From Azospirillum halopraeferens DSM 3675 (GTDB lineage: Bacteria > Pseudomonadota > Alphaproteobacteria > Azospirillales > Azospirillaceae): 64,000 nt of DNA. The translations under genes were made by a program, and so were the position numbers. The notes beneath the pieces were generated by a model. It searched no databases. It saw only the letters and a program-made list of their open reading frames with translations, and was not told the origin of the DNA. Positions within the stretch are counted from its first letter, which is position 1; every line of letters begins with the position of its first letter. The stretch is from the NCBI RefSeq assembly GCF_000429625.1, contig NZ_AUCF01000020.1:62001-126000 (forward strand), given 5' to 3'. Below, in pieces: positions 44,155 through 52,581 of the stretch.

Positions 44155-44753
44155 CACGCCAGGTCCTTGATCCAGAAGCGCATGAGCTTTTCGCTCTCGC
44201 CGTCCTCGTCGAGGTCGCGCCAGGAGAAGCGGCAGGTCACCCCCGGCAGCGGCCGGAAGCCGCGGTTGCGCCAGAACCCGTCCAGGGGGACGTGGCCGGC
44301 GGGACGGCGGGGATGGTCGTCCGGGCGGTCGACGGCGCAGAACACCGCATGGTCGAAGCCGCCGAGGCGCCGGGCGTGCGCCTCCCGCTCCGTGAAGAAG
44401 CGCACGCCGACGCCGCGGCCGCGGTAGTCCGGCAGCAGCACGGACTCGCCGTAATAGAAGACGCGTCCGACGTCCAGCCCGGCGTCGGCCAGCGGCCGGG
44501 TCACCGTGTCGGGTTCATGGCGCAGCGGCAGCCCGGTCGCCGCCCCCACCAGCCGGTCGCCGTCGCGGGCGCCGACGATGACGCTGCCCGGCGCGTCGGC
44601 GTAGGTGGCGAGGTAGCGCTCCTCGTACGCCCGTGACCCCTCGTACAGGTAGGGGAAGGCGCGGAACACGGCGATGCGCAGATCCGCCAGGTCCGCCAGG
44701 TGCCGGCGCAGGGCGTCGCCGGTCAGGGGTTCGATGCGCAGGGCGTCGGCCAT
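44154..44753 (-). CDS. GNAT-family N-acetyltransferase
   Basis: 199 residues. Acetyl-CoA binding motif A appears as LLPDYRGRGVGVRFFTEREAH with the R-G-x-G-x-G loop. The C-terminal part (DGFWRNRGFRPLPGVTCRFSWRDLDEDGESEKLMRFW) is characteristic of a GNAT subgroup found beside nitrilase genes. The first gene of a two-gene leftward unit; its start is 114 bp from the divergent amidoligase gene. Confidence 0.88.
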   Translation of the reverse strand: MADALRIEPLTGDALRRHLADLADLRIAVFRAFPYLYEGSRAYEERYLATYADAPGSVIVGARDGDRLVGAATGLPLRHEPDTVTRPLADAGLDVGRVFYYGESVLLPDYRGRGVGVRFFTEREAHARRLGGFDHAVFCAVDRPDDHPRRPAGHVPLDGFWRNRGFRPLPGVTCRFSWRDLDEDGESEKLMRFWIKDLA

Positions 44754-44867
44754 GCCGGTCCTCCCTCGTCCTCCGGTTCGCGGTCACGATCCTTCGTAGG
44801 CAGGGGATGGCGGACGGTCAAGGGCGCGTACGGAACCGGCCCCGCCGGCCGGTGTTGTTGACAGGCC

Positions 44868-45866
44868 ATGGACACCACCCTCCGCATGCCCCCTCGCCGC
44901 ACCGCTCCCGACGGCTCGCCGCGCCGCGTCGGCGTGGAGCTGGAGTTCGCGAACCTGGATGCGCCGGCCGCCGCCCGGACCGTGCGCTCCCTGTACGGCG
45001 GCACCGTCGCGTCCGAGAATCCCCACCGCTGCCGGGTGTTCGGCACCCGGCTGGGCGACTTCGCGGTGGAGCTGGACATGCAGGCCGCCCACAAGAAGCC
45101 GGACGCGCCGCCGGCGATGCCCGACACCCTGGACGCCGCGCTGGACGCCGTACTCGACCGGCTGCGCCCGCTGTGGGGCAGCATCGGCAGCCTGGTCATG
45201 CCGTTCGAGATCGCCGCCCCGCCCATCCCCATGGAGCGGCTGGGCGAGCTGGACGCGCTGGTCCACGCCCTGCGCGCCGCCGGCGCCGCGGGGACGGAGG
45301 CGAGCCCGCTGTTCGCCTTCGGCCTGCACTTCAACCCCGAGGTGGCGGACACCGGCGCCGACTACGTGCTCGACCACCTCAAAGCGTTCCTTCTGCTGGG
45401 GCCGTGGCTGCGCGCCGGCATCCGCGTCGACCCGACCCGGCGTCTCAGCGGCTTCGTCGCCGCCTTCCCGGCGGACTACGCCGCCACCGTGGTGGACCCC
45501 GCCTACCGGCCCGACCTGCCGGGGCTGGTGGCCGACTACCTGGACGCCAACCCCACGCGCAACCGCGAGCTGGACCTCTTCCCCCTGTTCGCCCACCTGG
45601 CGCCGGAGGTGCTGTTCGCCAGGGTCAGCGACCCCCATGTGCGCGCCCGCCCCACCTTCCATTACCGCCTGCCCAACGCCCGCATCGGCGATCCCCGGTG
45701 GTCGCTGGTGACGGAATGGAATCGCTGGGTGGTGGTGGAGGAGCTGGCAGCCGACCGCGAGCGGCTGGACGGGCTGGGCCGCGACTACCGCCGCCACGCC
45801 GCCGAGGGCCGGCTGGCCGGCTGGGCGGCGGAAACGGGGCGCCGGCTCGCCTCCCCGGCGGGTTAG
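44868..45866 (+). CDS. Amidoligase (GCS-like fold) enzyme
   Basis: 332 residues. The N-terminal RRVGVELEFANL carries the G-x-E-x-E signature of the glutamine-synthetase/GCS-like amidoligases. Later FGLHFNPEV and the Arg/Asp-rich RVDPTRRLSGF match the metal- and ATP-binding strands. Such enzymes form an amide bond with ATP. Comparative genomics has linked them to glutamine amidotransferases and GNATs in predicted pathways for small peptides, as seen here. Its substrate is unknown. The glutamine amidotransferase gene begins five bases after its stop. Confidence 0.82.
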   Translation: MDTTLRMPPRRTAPDGSPRRVGVELEFANLDAPAAARTVRSLYGGTVASENPHRCRVFGTRLGDFAVELDMQAAHKKPDAPPAMPDTLDAALDAVLDRLRPLWGSIGSLVMPFEIAAPPIPMERLGELDALVHALRAAGAAGTEASPLFAFGLHFNPEVADTGADYVLDHLKAFLLLGPWLRAGIRVDPTRRLSGFVAAFPADYAATVVDPAYRPDLPGLVADYLDANPTRNRELDLFPLFAHLAPEVLFARVSDPHVRARPTFHYRLPNARIGDPRWSLVTEWNRWVVVEELAADRERLDGLGRDYRRHAAEGRLAGWAAETGRRLASPAG

Positions 45867-45870
45867 GGCC

Positions 45871-46608
45871 ATGGCGGCGCGTCCGCTCATCGGCGTCACC
45901 GCCTCGATCCACGGCAGCCGCGCCGCCTGGTGGGCCAACCGGCTGGCCCTGTGGCGGGCCGGTGCCCGGGCGGTGCGGATCACGGCGAACCGGCCTTATC
46001 CGATCGAGCGGCTGGACGGGCTGGTGGTGGGCGGCGGCGACGACATCGACGCCGGCCTCTACGGCGCCGGGGCCGATCCGCAGGTGCGCATCGACCCCGC
46101 GCGCGACCGGCTGGAGCTGGCCGCACTGGACGTCGCCGAACGGCTGGGCCTGCCCGTGCTGGGCATCTGCCGCGGCTCGCAGATGATCAACGTGCACCGC
46201 GGCGGCTCGCTGCACACGGACATCCACGCGATCTACGAGGAGGCGCCGCGCATGCGCACGGTGCTGCCGCGCAAGCGCGTGTGGATCGAACCGGACAGCG
46301 GCCTCTACCGCGTGCTGGGCCTTGGGGAGTGCCTGGTCAACGCCCTGCACCACCAGTCGGTCGACCGGCTGGGCGACGGCCTGGCGGTGGTCGCCCGCGA
46401 CCGCCACGGCATCGTCCAGGCGACCGAAGCGGCCGGCGCGCCGCTGCGGCTGGGCGTGCAGTGGCACCCGGAATACCTGGTGGCCGACGACCGCCAGCAG
46501 AACCTGTTCCGCACCCTCGCCGCCGCCGCCGCCGGCACGGCGACGGCGTTGACGGGGCGCGAGGCCCCCTACCGCTCCACCCACCACGCATCCGGCATCG
46601 CCCCGTAG
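45871..46608 (+). CDS. Class I glutamine amidotransferase-like hydrolase (peptidase C26/PuuD type)
   Basis: 245 residues. Catalytic triad: Cys100 in GICRGSQMINV, with His199 and Glu201 in GVQWHPEYL. The pattern matches gamma-glutamyl-gamma-aminobutyrate hydrolases. It may remove a gamma-glutamyl group from, or supply ammonia to, the product of the adjacent amidoligase. Its last 40 bases overlap the end of the convergent binding-protein gene. Confidence 0.9.
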   Translation: MAARPLIGVTASIHGSRAAWWANRLALWRAGARAVRITANRPYPIERLDGLVVGGGDDIDAGLYGAGADPQVRIDPARDRLELAALDVAERLGLPVLGICRGSQMINVHRGGSLHTDIHAIYEEAPRMRTVLPRKRVWIEPDSGLYRVLGLGECLVNALHHQSVDRLGDGLAVVARDRHGIVQATEAAGAPLRLGVQWHPEYLVADDRQQNLFRTLAAAAAGTATALTGREAPYRSTHHASGIAP

Positions 46609-48392
46609 AGGGGGATGACGGCCGGATGCTTCACGTGAAACCATCGGGCGATGCGGTCGGCCGAGGGATGGAACAGGGGCACCCGGTAATGCCCCCACAT
46701 CAGCACGCGGTCCAGCGCCCGCACCCGCGCCACCAGATCCTCGCGCGTGCGCGCCGCGGCGATGGAGCCGGCGATGGCGTCCACCACGGGGTCCCGGATG
46801 CCGGCGTAGTTGCGGCTGCCCGGCTGGTCGGCCGCTTCGGACCCGAAGTAGTAGAGCTGCTCGTTGCCCGGCGACAGGCTGGACGCCCACCAGCGCACGG
46901 TCATATCGAAATCAAAACTATCCAGCCGCCCCTGGAACTGGGCGCTGTCCACCGTACGGACCCGGGCGCGGATGCCCAGCCGGTCCAGACCGCGGGCGTA
47001 TTCCAGCGCCACCCGTTCGTCGCCGGGATCGCCCAGCAGGATCTCGAAGGTGAAGGGACGGCCGGAGACCGCATCCACCAGCCGCCCGCGCTCCAGCCGC
47101 CAGCCCGCCTCGGCCAGCAGGCGCAGGGCTTCGCGCTGATTGTTCCGGCTGGCGAACGGACCGCTGCCATCGGTTTCGGGCAGGCGGAAGGGGCGGGTGA
47201 GCAGCTCGGGCGGCAGGCGGTCGCGGAACGGCTCCAGCACCGCCAGTTCCTCCCCCTCCGGCGGGCCGTCCGACGCCGCCAGCTCGGAGTTGGGGTAATA
47301 GCTGGGGGAGCGGTCCAGCCCGCCGTGGAACAGGGTGCGGTTGATCCACGCGAAGTCGGCGGCGTAACCCAGTGCCGCGCGCACCCGCACGTTGTCGAAG
47401 GGCGGCCGGCGGGTGTTGAAGATCAGGCCGCGCGCCGCTTCCGGCCGGCCGTGGGGGAACTGATCCAGCACCATGGCGCCGCGGGCCAGGGCCGGCCCGG
47501 CGTAGCCGGCCGCCCAGGTGGCGGGGCTGGCCTCGCGCCGCAGGTCCAGGTCGCCGGCCTTGAACGCCTCCAGCGCGATGCGGTCGTCGCGGTAGTAATC
47601 GACCTCGATGCGGTCGGGGTTGTAGAGGCCCCGCCGCACCGGCAGGTCGGCGCCCCAATAGTCGGGCCGCCGTTCGTAGACGATGCGCCGGCCGGGATCG
47701 ACCGCGGCGATGCGGTAGGGTCCGCTGCCCGGCGGCGGCTCCAGCGTGGTGGCGGCGAAGTCGCGCCCCTGCCACCACGCCTCCTGATGGATCGGCATCA
47801 GCCCCATCAGCAGCGCCATCTCCCGGTCGAGGGCGCCGTCGGGCATGGGCGCGAAGGTGAAGCGCACCGTCCGTGCGTCCAGCCGCTCCGCCGTTGCCCG
47901 GCCGTAGTACAGGCGCCGGTTGGGGCTGCCGTGGCGGCGCTGGGCGTCGAAGGAGAACAGCACGTCGTCGGCGGTCACCGGCGTGCCGTCGGGCCAGCGC
48001 GCCCCGGACCGCAGGACGAAGGTGGCAGAGGAGCGGTCGTCCGGCACCGCCACGCTTTCGGCCAGCAGGCCATAGAGCGAAAACGGCTCGTCCCAGGCCC
48101 GGGCCATCAGCGTTTCGAAGACGCCGCCCGCCGTGTCGTAGGGGCTGCCCACCCACCGCGCCGGCACCCCCTTCACCACGTGCGGGTTCAGCGTGTCGAA
48201 GGTGCCGGGCGCCGCCACCCGCAATCGCCCCCCCTTGGGGGCGTCGGGGTTGACGTAGTCGAAGTGGCTGAAGTCCGGCGGGTACTTGGGTTCGCCGTGC
48301 ATGGCGATGCCGTGCCGCGGCTCGGCGGCACCGGCCCCGAGGGTCAGCAGCAGGACGAGGAGGGCCGGGAGGGCGGCGGGGATCGGTCTCAT
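46569..48392 (-). CDS. Extracellular solute-binding protein family 5 (YejA-like)
   Basis: 607 residues from ATG 48392 with a signal peptide (LLVLLLTLGAGAAEPRHG). The sequence HGIAMHGEPKYPPDF, FDYVNPDAPKGGRLR, PYDTAGGVFETLMARAWDEPFSLYG is typical of the YejA subgroup that binds oligopeptides and, in E. coli, microcin C. No yejB, yejE or yejF gene is next to it, so its permease is elsewhere. The 3' end overlaps the amidotransferase gene by 40 bases on the opposite strand. Confidence 0.92.
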   Translation of the reverse strand: MRPIPAALPALLVLLLTLGAGAAEPRHGIAMHGEPKYPPDFSHFDYVNPDAPKGGRLRVAAPGTFDTLNPHVVKGVPARWVGSPYDTAGGVFETLMARAWDEPFSLYGLLAESVAVPDDRSSATFVLRSGARWPDGTPVTADDVLFSFDAQRRHGSPNRRLYYGRATAERLDARTVRFTFAPMPDGALDREMALLMGLMPIHQEAWWQGRDFAATTLEPPPGSGPYRIAAVDPGRRIVYERRPDYWGADLPVRRGLYNPDRIEVDYYRDDRIALEAFKAGDLDLRREASPATWAAGYAGPALARGAMVLDQFPHGRPEAARGLIFNTRRPPFDNVRVRAALGYAADFAWINRTLFHGGLDRSPSYYPNSELAASDGPPEGEELAVLEPFRDRLPPELLTRPFRLPETDGSGPFASRNNQREALRLLAEAGWRLERGRLVDAVSGRPFTFEILLGDPGDERVALEYARGLDRLGIRARVRTVDSAQFQGRLDSFDFDMTVRWWASSLSPGNEQLYYFGSEAADQPGSRNYAGIRDPVVDAIAGSIAAARTREDLVARVRALDRVLMWGHYRVPLFHPSADRIARWFHVKHPAVIPLYGAMPDAWWVER

Positions 48393-48548
48393 GGCCGGGA
48401 AAATGTCGCAGCGCAGCAAAACCGCTGCAAGCGGATTGGACTCCTTATGCCTTTGCGCCTAAACTCCGCGCGCGTGCGCCCCCGTGCGGCGGGTCCGCCG
48501 CCGGAACGGTCGCGCGCCAAGCTGATGCCAGGCAAAGGACCGCACTCT

Positions 48549-49106
48549 ATGGATCTGAGCAAGGTTCCGGTGGGCAAGAACCCGCCGTGGGACGTGAACG
48601 TGGTCATCGAGATCCCGTTTCGCGGCGAACCGGTGAAGTACGAAGTCGACAAGGACTCCGGCGCCATGTACGTCGACCGGTTCCTGCACACGGCCATGTA
48701 CTACCCCTGCAACTACGGCTTCGTCCCGCACACCCTGTCGGGTGACGGCGATCCCGTGGACGTCTGCGTGGTCGGCCGCACCCCGGTCATCCCCGGCGCC
48801 GTCCTGCGCTCGCGCCCCGTCGGCGTGCTGTACATGGAGGACGAGGGCGGCGAGGACGAGAAGCTGCTGGCCGTGCCGGTCAGCAAGCTGCACCCGTTCT
48901 ACGCCGATGTCACCTCCTACAAGGACCTGCCGGAGATCCTGACCGAGCAGATCGCCCACTTCTTCCAGCACTACAAGGACCTGGAGAAGGGCAAGTGGGT
49001 CAAGATCCTGCGGTGGGGCGACGCCGACGAGGCGGCGCAGAAAATCATCGAGGGTGTCGAGCGCGCCAACGCCGCCAACCGGGGCAAGCCGGGTGTCATC
49101 ATCTGA
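48549..49106 (+). CDS. ppa: Inorganic pyrophosphatase, family I
   Basis: 185 residues, slightly longer than usual. Signature DGDPVDVCVV with the metal-binding aspartates, plus N-terminal VVIEIPFRGEPVKYEVDK and YYPCNYGFVPHT. Soluble Mg-dependent enzyme that drives biosynthesis by removing PPi. The macrodomain gene follows by 25 bases, so they may share a transcript. Confidence 0.97.
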   Translation: MDLSKVPVGKNPPWDVNVVIEIPFRGEPVKYEVDKDSGAMYVDRFLHTAMYYPCNYGFVPHTLSGDGDPVDVCVVGRTPVIPGAVLRSRPVGVLYMEDEGGEDEKLLAVPVSKLHPFYADVTSYKDLPEILTEQIAHFFQHYKDLEKGKWVKILRWGDADEAAQKIIEGVERANAANRGKPGVII

Positions 49107-49131
49107 CGACCACCCGGCCGGACCGCGCCCG

Positions 49132-49698
49132 ATGGCGCCCCGCGGCGATGGCGTGGTCACCGTCGCCGCGGGCGGCGGTACGATCACCATCGCCGTGGGC
49201 GACATCACGCAGGCCCGGGTGGACGCCATCGTCAACGCCGCCAACGGTGCGCTCCGGCGCGGCGGCGGTGTCGACGGGGCGATCCACCGCGCCGCCGGCC
49301 CGGCCCTTCAGGACGAGCTGGACCGCTTCGGCGGCTGCCCCACCGGCGAATGCCGGGTGACCGGCGGCCATGCCCTGCCGGCCCGCACGATCCTGCATTG
49401 CGTCGGCCCGGTGTGGCAGGGCGGCGGGCACGGAGAGGACGCGCTGCTGGAGCGCTGCTACCGCAGCGCCTTCGCCGAGGCCCGCCGGCTGGCCCTGCGC
49501 AGCATCGCCTTCCCGGCCATCAGCACCGGTATCTTCGGCTTCCCCAAGGAGCGGGCCGCCGCCGTGGCGCTGGCCGCGGCGCGCGACGAGCTTGCCCGCC
49601 CCCCGGCCCCGGCGGAGGTCCGCTTCATCTGTTTCGACGACGAAACGGCAGAGATCTACAGGAGGCTTCTCCGAACGCCCGACGGTGGCGGCGGATAA
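49132..49698 (+). CDS. Macrodomain ADP-ribose hydrolase (MacroD type)
   Basis: 188 residues from ATG 49132. Motifs AIVNAANGALRRGGGVDGAI, TGECRVTGGHALPA, HCVGPVW and AFPAISTGIFGFP are those of MacroD/YmdB-like O-acetyl-ADP-ribose deacetylases, which also remove mono-ADP-ribose from proteins. Cytoplasmic. Confidence 0.93.
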   Translation: MAPRGDGVVTVAAGGGTITIAVGDITQARVDAIVNAANGALRRGGGVDGAIHRAAGPALQDELDRFGGCPTGECRVTGGHALPARTILHCVGPVWQGGGHGEDALLERCYRSAFAEARRLALRSIAFPAISTGIFGFPKERAAAVALAAARDELARPPAPAEVRFICFDDETAEIYRRLLRTPDGGGG

Positions 49699-49848
49699 GG
49701 GTCGGGCGGGCCGGGGGCGTCGCGACATTCCGTCGCCGTGTCCGCTATCGCTTGCACCCGCGGCGGCGGTTCGTCATTCATCCGTCGCGCATCCGCGGTA
49801 CTGTGCGGTGCAGCATACCCTTCATCCGAACCACCGGCGGATCCGGCC

Positions 49849-52536
49849 ATGACCGTTCGCAACCTCGACCACCTGTTCCGGCCGGCCTCGATTGCCCTGA
49901 TCGGCGCCAGCCGCAAGCCGATGTCCATCGGCGCCGTGGTTGCCCGCAACCTGTTCAACAGCGGCTTCGACGGCCCCATCCTGCCCGTGTCGCCCACCGA
50001 ACGGGCGGTGGAGGGTGTGCTGGCCTACCGGTCGGTGGAGGATCTGCCGATCGTCCCCGACCTGGCGGTGATCTGCACCGCGCCCGACGGCGTGGCGGCC
50101 GCGGTGACGCAGCTCGGCGCGCGCGGCACCCGCGCCGCCATCGTCATCTCCGACCGGTTCAGCCGCGACGCGCAGGAGGCGATGCTGCAGGCCGCGCGGC
50201 CGCACCAGATGCGCATCCTCGGCCCCAACAGCCTGGGCGCCATGGTGCCCGGCCGCGGCCTGAACGCCAGCATGGGCCACGTGACGCCGCACAAGGGCGA
50301 CGTGGCGCTGGTGGCGCAGTCCTCGATGGTGGTCACCTCGATCATCGACTGGGCCACGGCGCGCGGCATCGGCTTCTCCCACCTGGTGTCGCTGGGCGAG
50401 AAGGCGGACGTCGATTTCGGCGACATGATCGACTATCTGGCCTCGGACGGCGGCACGCGCGCCATCCTGCTCTACATCGAATCCATCAACGACGCCCGCA
50501 AGTTCATGTCCGCCGCCCGGTCCGCGGCGCGCCAGAAGCCGGTCATCGTCGTCAAGGCCAGCCGCAGCCCCGAGGCCCAGCAGGCCGCCGCCTCCCACAC
50601 CGGGGCGCTGGCCGTGTCGGACGCCGTCTACGACGCCGCCTTCCGGCGCGCCGGCATCCTGCGCGTGCAGGACCTGGACGAGCTGTTCGACGCCGTCGGC
50701 ACCCTGGCCACCGGGGTGCCCATCGTCGGCGATCGGCTGGCCATCCTGACCAACGGCGGCGGCATGGGCGTCATCGCCACCGACAGCCTGATCCAGGCCG
50801 GCGGCCGCCTGGCGGCGTTCGACGCAGGCACCCAGACCCGTCTGGACACTGCCTTCGGCGCGGCCGATGGCGGCCGCGGCAACCCCCTGCGCATCGGCGG
50901 CGACGCCACACCCAAACGCTACGCCGATGCCCTGGCGGCCCTGCTGGAGGACACCGGCAACGACGCCATCCTGGTGCTGCACTGCCCCTCCGCCCTGTCG
51001 GATTCCGCCGCCACCGCCGCCGCGGTGGTGGAGGCCATCCGCAAGCACCCCGGCCGCCGCCACCCCGTGCTGACGAGCTGGGTGGGCGACGCCACCGCCG
51101 GCGAGGCGCGGCGCCTGTTCGCCGCCAACCGGATCCCCACCTACGACACCCCCGGCCACGCGGTCCGGGCGTTCATGCACCTGGTGCAGTACCGCCGCAA
51201 CCAGGACCTGCTGATGGAGACGCCGCCCTCGGTGCCGGACGCCTTCCAGCCCGACGGCATCACCGTGCAGAAGCTTATCGCCCGCGCCATCGCCGAGAAG
51301 CGCGAGTGGCTGACGGAGGTGGAGGCCAAGCGGGTGCTCGCCGCCTATGGCATCCCGGTGGTGGACACCCGCCGCGCCGAATCGCCGGAGGAGGCGGAGC
51401 GGGCGGCGCAGGCCATCGGTGGCCCGGTGGCGCTGAAGGTGCTGTCGCCCGACATCACCCACAAGTCCGACGTGGGCGGTGTCGCCCTGCACCTGACCGA
51501 CGGCGCCGAGGTGCGGGCCGAGGCGGAGGCCATGCTGGCCCGCGTGCGGGCCGCCGCCCCGGAGGCGCGCATCGAGGGCTTCACCGTGCAGGAGATGGCG
51601 GTACGCCCCGACGCCTACGAGCTGATCGTCGGCATGACCGAGAACGCCCTGTTCGGCCCGGTCCTGCTGTTCGGCGAGGGCGGCATCGGCGTGGAGGTGG
51701 TGGAGGACTACGCGCTGGCCCTGCCGCCGCTCAACGTCAAGCTGGCGGGGGAGCTGATGGGACGCACCCGCATCTGGCGCCAGCTCCAGGGCTACCGCTC
51801 CCGCCCCGCCGTCGACCTGGACGCGGTGGCGGCGACGCTCAACAAAATCTCCCAGCTCGTCGTCGATTTTCCCGAGGTGGCGGAACTGGACGTCAACCCG
51901 CTGCTGGCCGACCAGGAGGGGGTTCTGGCGCTGGACGCGCGCATCAAGGTGGCGGTGCCCGCCCTTCCCGGCGCCCGGCGCCTGGCCATCCGCCCCTACC
52001 CCAAGGCCCTGGAGTCGGACGTCCGCATCAAGGACGGCCGCCAGTTCCTGGTCCGCCCGATCCTGCCGGAGGACGAGCCGCTGGTCCACGGCATGTTCGC
52101 CCGCATGACCCCGGAAGACATCCGCCTGCGCTTCTTTGCGCCGATGAAGCGCCTGTCCCACCAGGCTGCCGCCCGCCTGACCCAGATCGACTACGACCGC
52201 GAGATGGGGCTGGTCGCCGTCGGCCCCGACCCGGCGACGGGCGAGACGATCATGTACGGCGTGGTGCGCATCGCCGCCGACCCCGACAACCAGCGGGCCG
52301 AATACGCGGTGATGGTGCTGTCGGAGATGAAGGGCCAGGGGCTGGGCTTCCAGCTCATGAACAAGATCCTGGACTACGCCCGCTCGCGCGGCATCCGGCA
52401 GGTCTACGGCGAGGTCCTGCGCGAGAACATCACCATGCTCGGCATGTGCCGCCGGCTGGGCTTCGTGCGCCGCGAAAACCTGGACGAGCCCGGCGTGGTG
52501 GAAGTCTGCATCGACCTGACGAAAGATCTGGGGTAA
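49849..52536 (+). CDS. ADP-forming acyl-CoA synthetase fused to GNAT acetyltransferase (Pat-like)
   Basis: 895 residues from ATG 49849. Order: CoA-binding domain (LFRPASIALIGASRKP), succinyl-CoA ligase-like domains with the phospho-His motif ASHTGALA (His250), ATP-grasp domain (about 500-720: GPVALKVLSPDITHKSDVGGV) and a C-terminal GNAT domain (about 730-890: EMKGQGLGFQLMNKIL). The architecture is that of protein lysine acetyltransferases Pat/YfiQ, which modify acetyl-CoA synthetase. In E. coli YfiQ the ligase part is inactive; here the catalytic His is kept, so acetate:CoA ligase (ADP-forming) activity is possible. Confidence 0.92.
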   Translation: MTVRNLDHLFRPASIALIGASRKPMSIGAVVARNLFNSGFDGPILPVSPTERAVEGVLAYRSVEDLPIVPDLAVICTAPDGVAAAVTQLGARGTRAAIVISDRFSRDAQEAMLQAARPHQMRILGPNSLGAMVPGRGLNASMGHVTPHKGDVALVAQSSMVVTSIIDWATARGIGFSHLVSLGEKADVDFGDMIDYLASDGGTRAILLYIESINDARKFMSAARSAARQKPVIVVKASRSPEAQQAAASHTGALAVSDAVYDAAFRRAGILRVQDLDELFDAVGTLATGVPIVGDRLAILTNGGGMGVIATDSLIQAGGRLAAFDAGTQTRLDTAFGAADGGRGNPLRIGGDATPKRYADALAALLEDTGNDAILVLHCPSALSDSAATAAAVVEAIRKHPGRRHPVLTSWVGDATAGEARRLFAANRIPTYDTPGHAVRAFMHLVQYRRNQDLLMETPPSVPDAFQPDGITVQKLIARAIAEKREWLTEVEAKRVLAAYGIPVVDTRRAESPEEAERAAQAIGGPVALKVLSPDITHKSDVGGVALHLTDGAEVRAEAEAMLARVRAAAPEARIEGFTVQEMAVRPDAYELIVGMTENALFGPVLLFGEGGIGVEVVEDYALALPPLNVKLAGELMGRTRIWRQLQGYRSRPAVDLDAVAATLNKISQLVVDFPEVAELDVNPLLADQEGVLALDARIKVAVPALPGARRLAIRPYPKALESDVRIKDGRQFLVRPILPEDEPLVHGMFARMTPEDIRLRFFAPMKRLSHQAAARLTQIDYDREMGLVAVGPDPATGETIMYGVVRIAADPDNQRAEYAVMVLSEMKGQGLGFQLMNKILDYARSRGIRQVYGEVLRENITMLGMCRRLGFVRRENLDEPGVVEVCIDLTKDLG

Positions 52537-52581
52537 TATCCGGGTTCCGCCCTCTCCGGACACGGCAGAAGGCGGAGCGCC

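Noticed and set aside
49822-52563. Open reading frame of about 900 codons on the minus strand
   Set aside because: An antisense shadow of the acyl-CoA ligase/GNAT gene; it has no domain and a His/Gln/Arg-rich composition.
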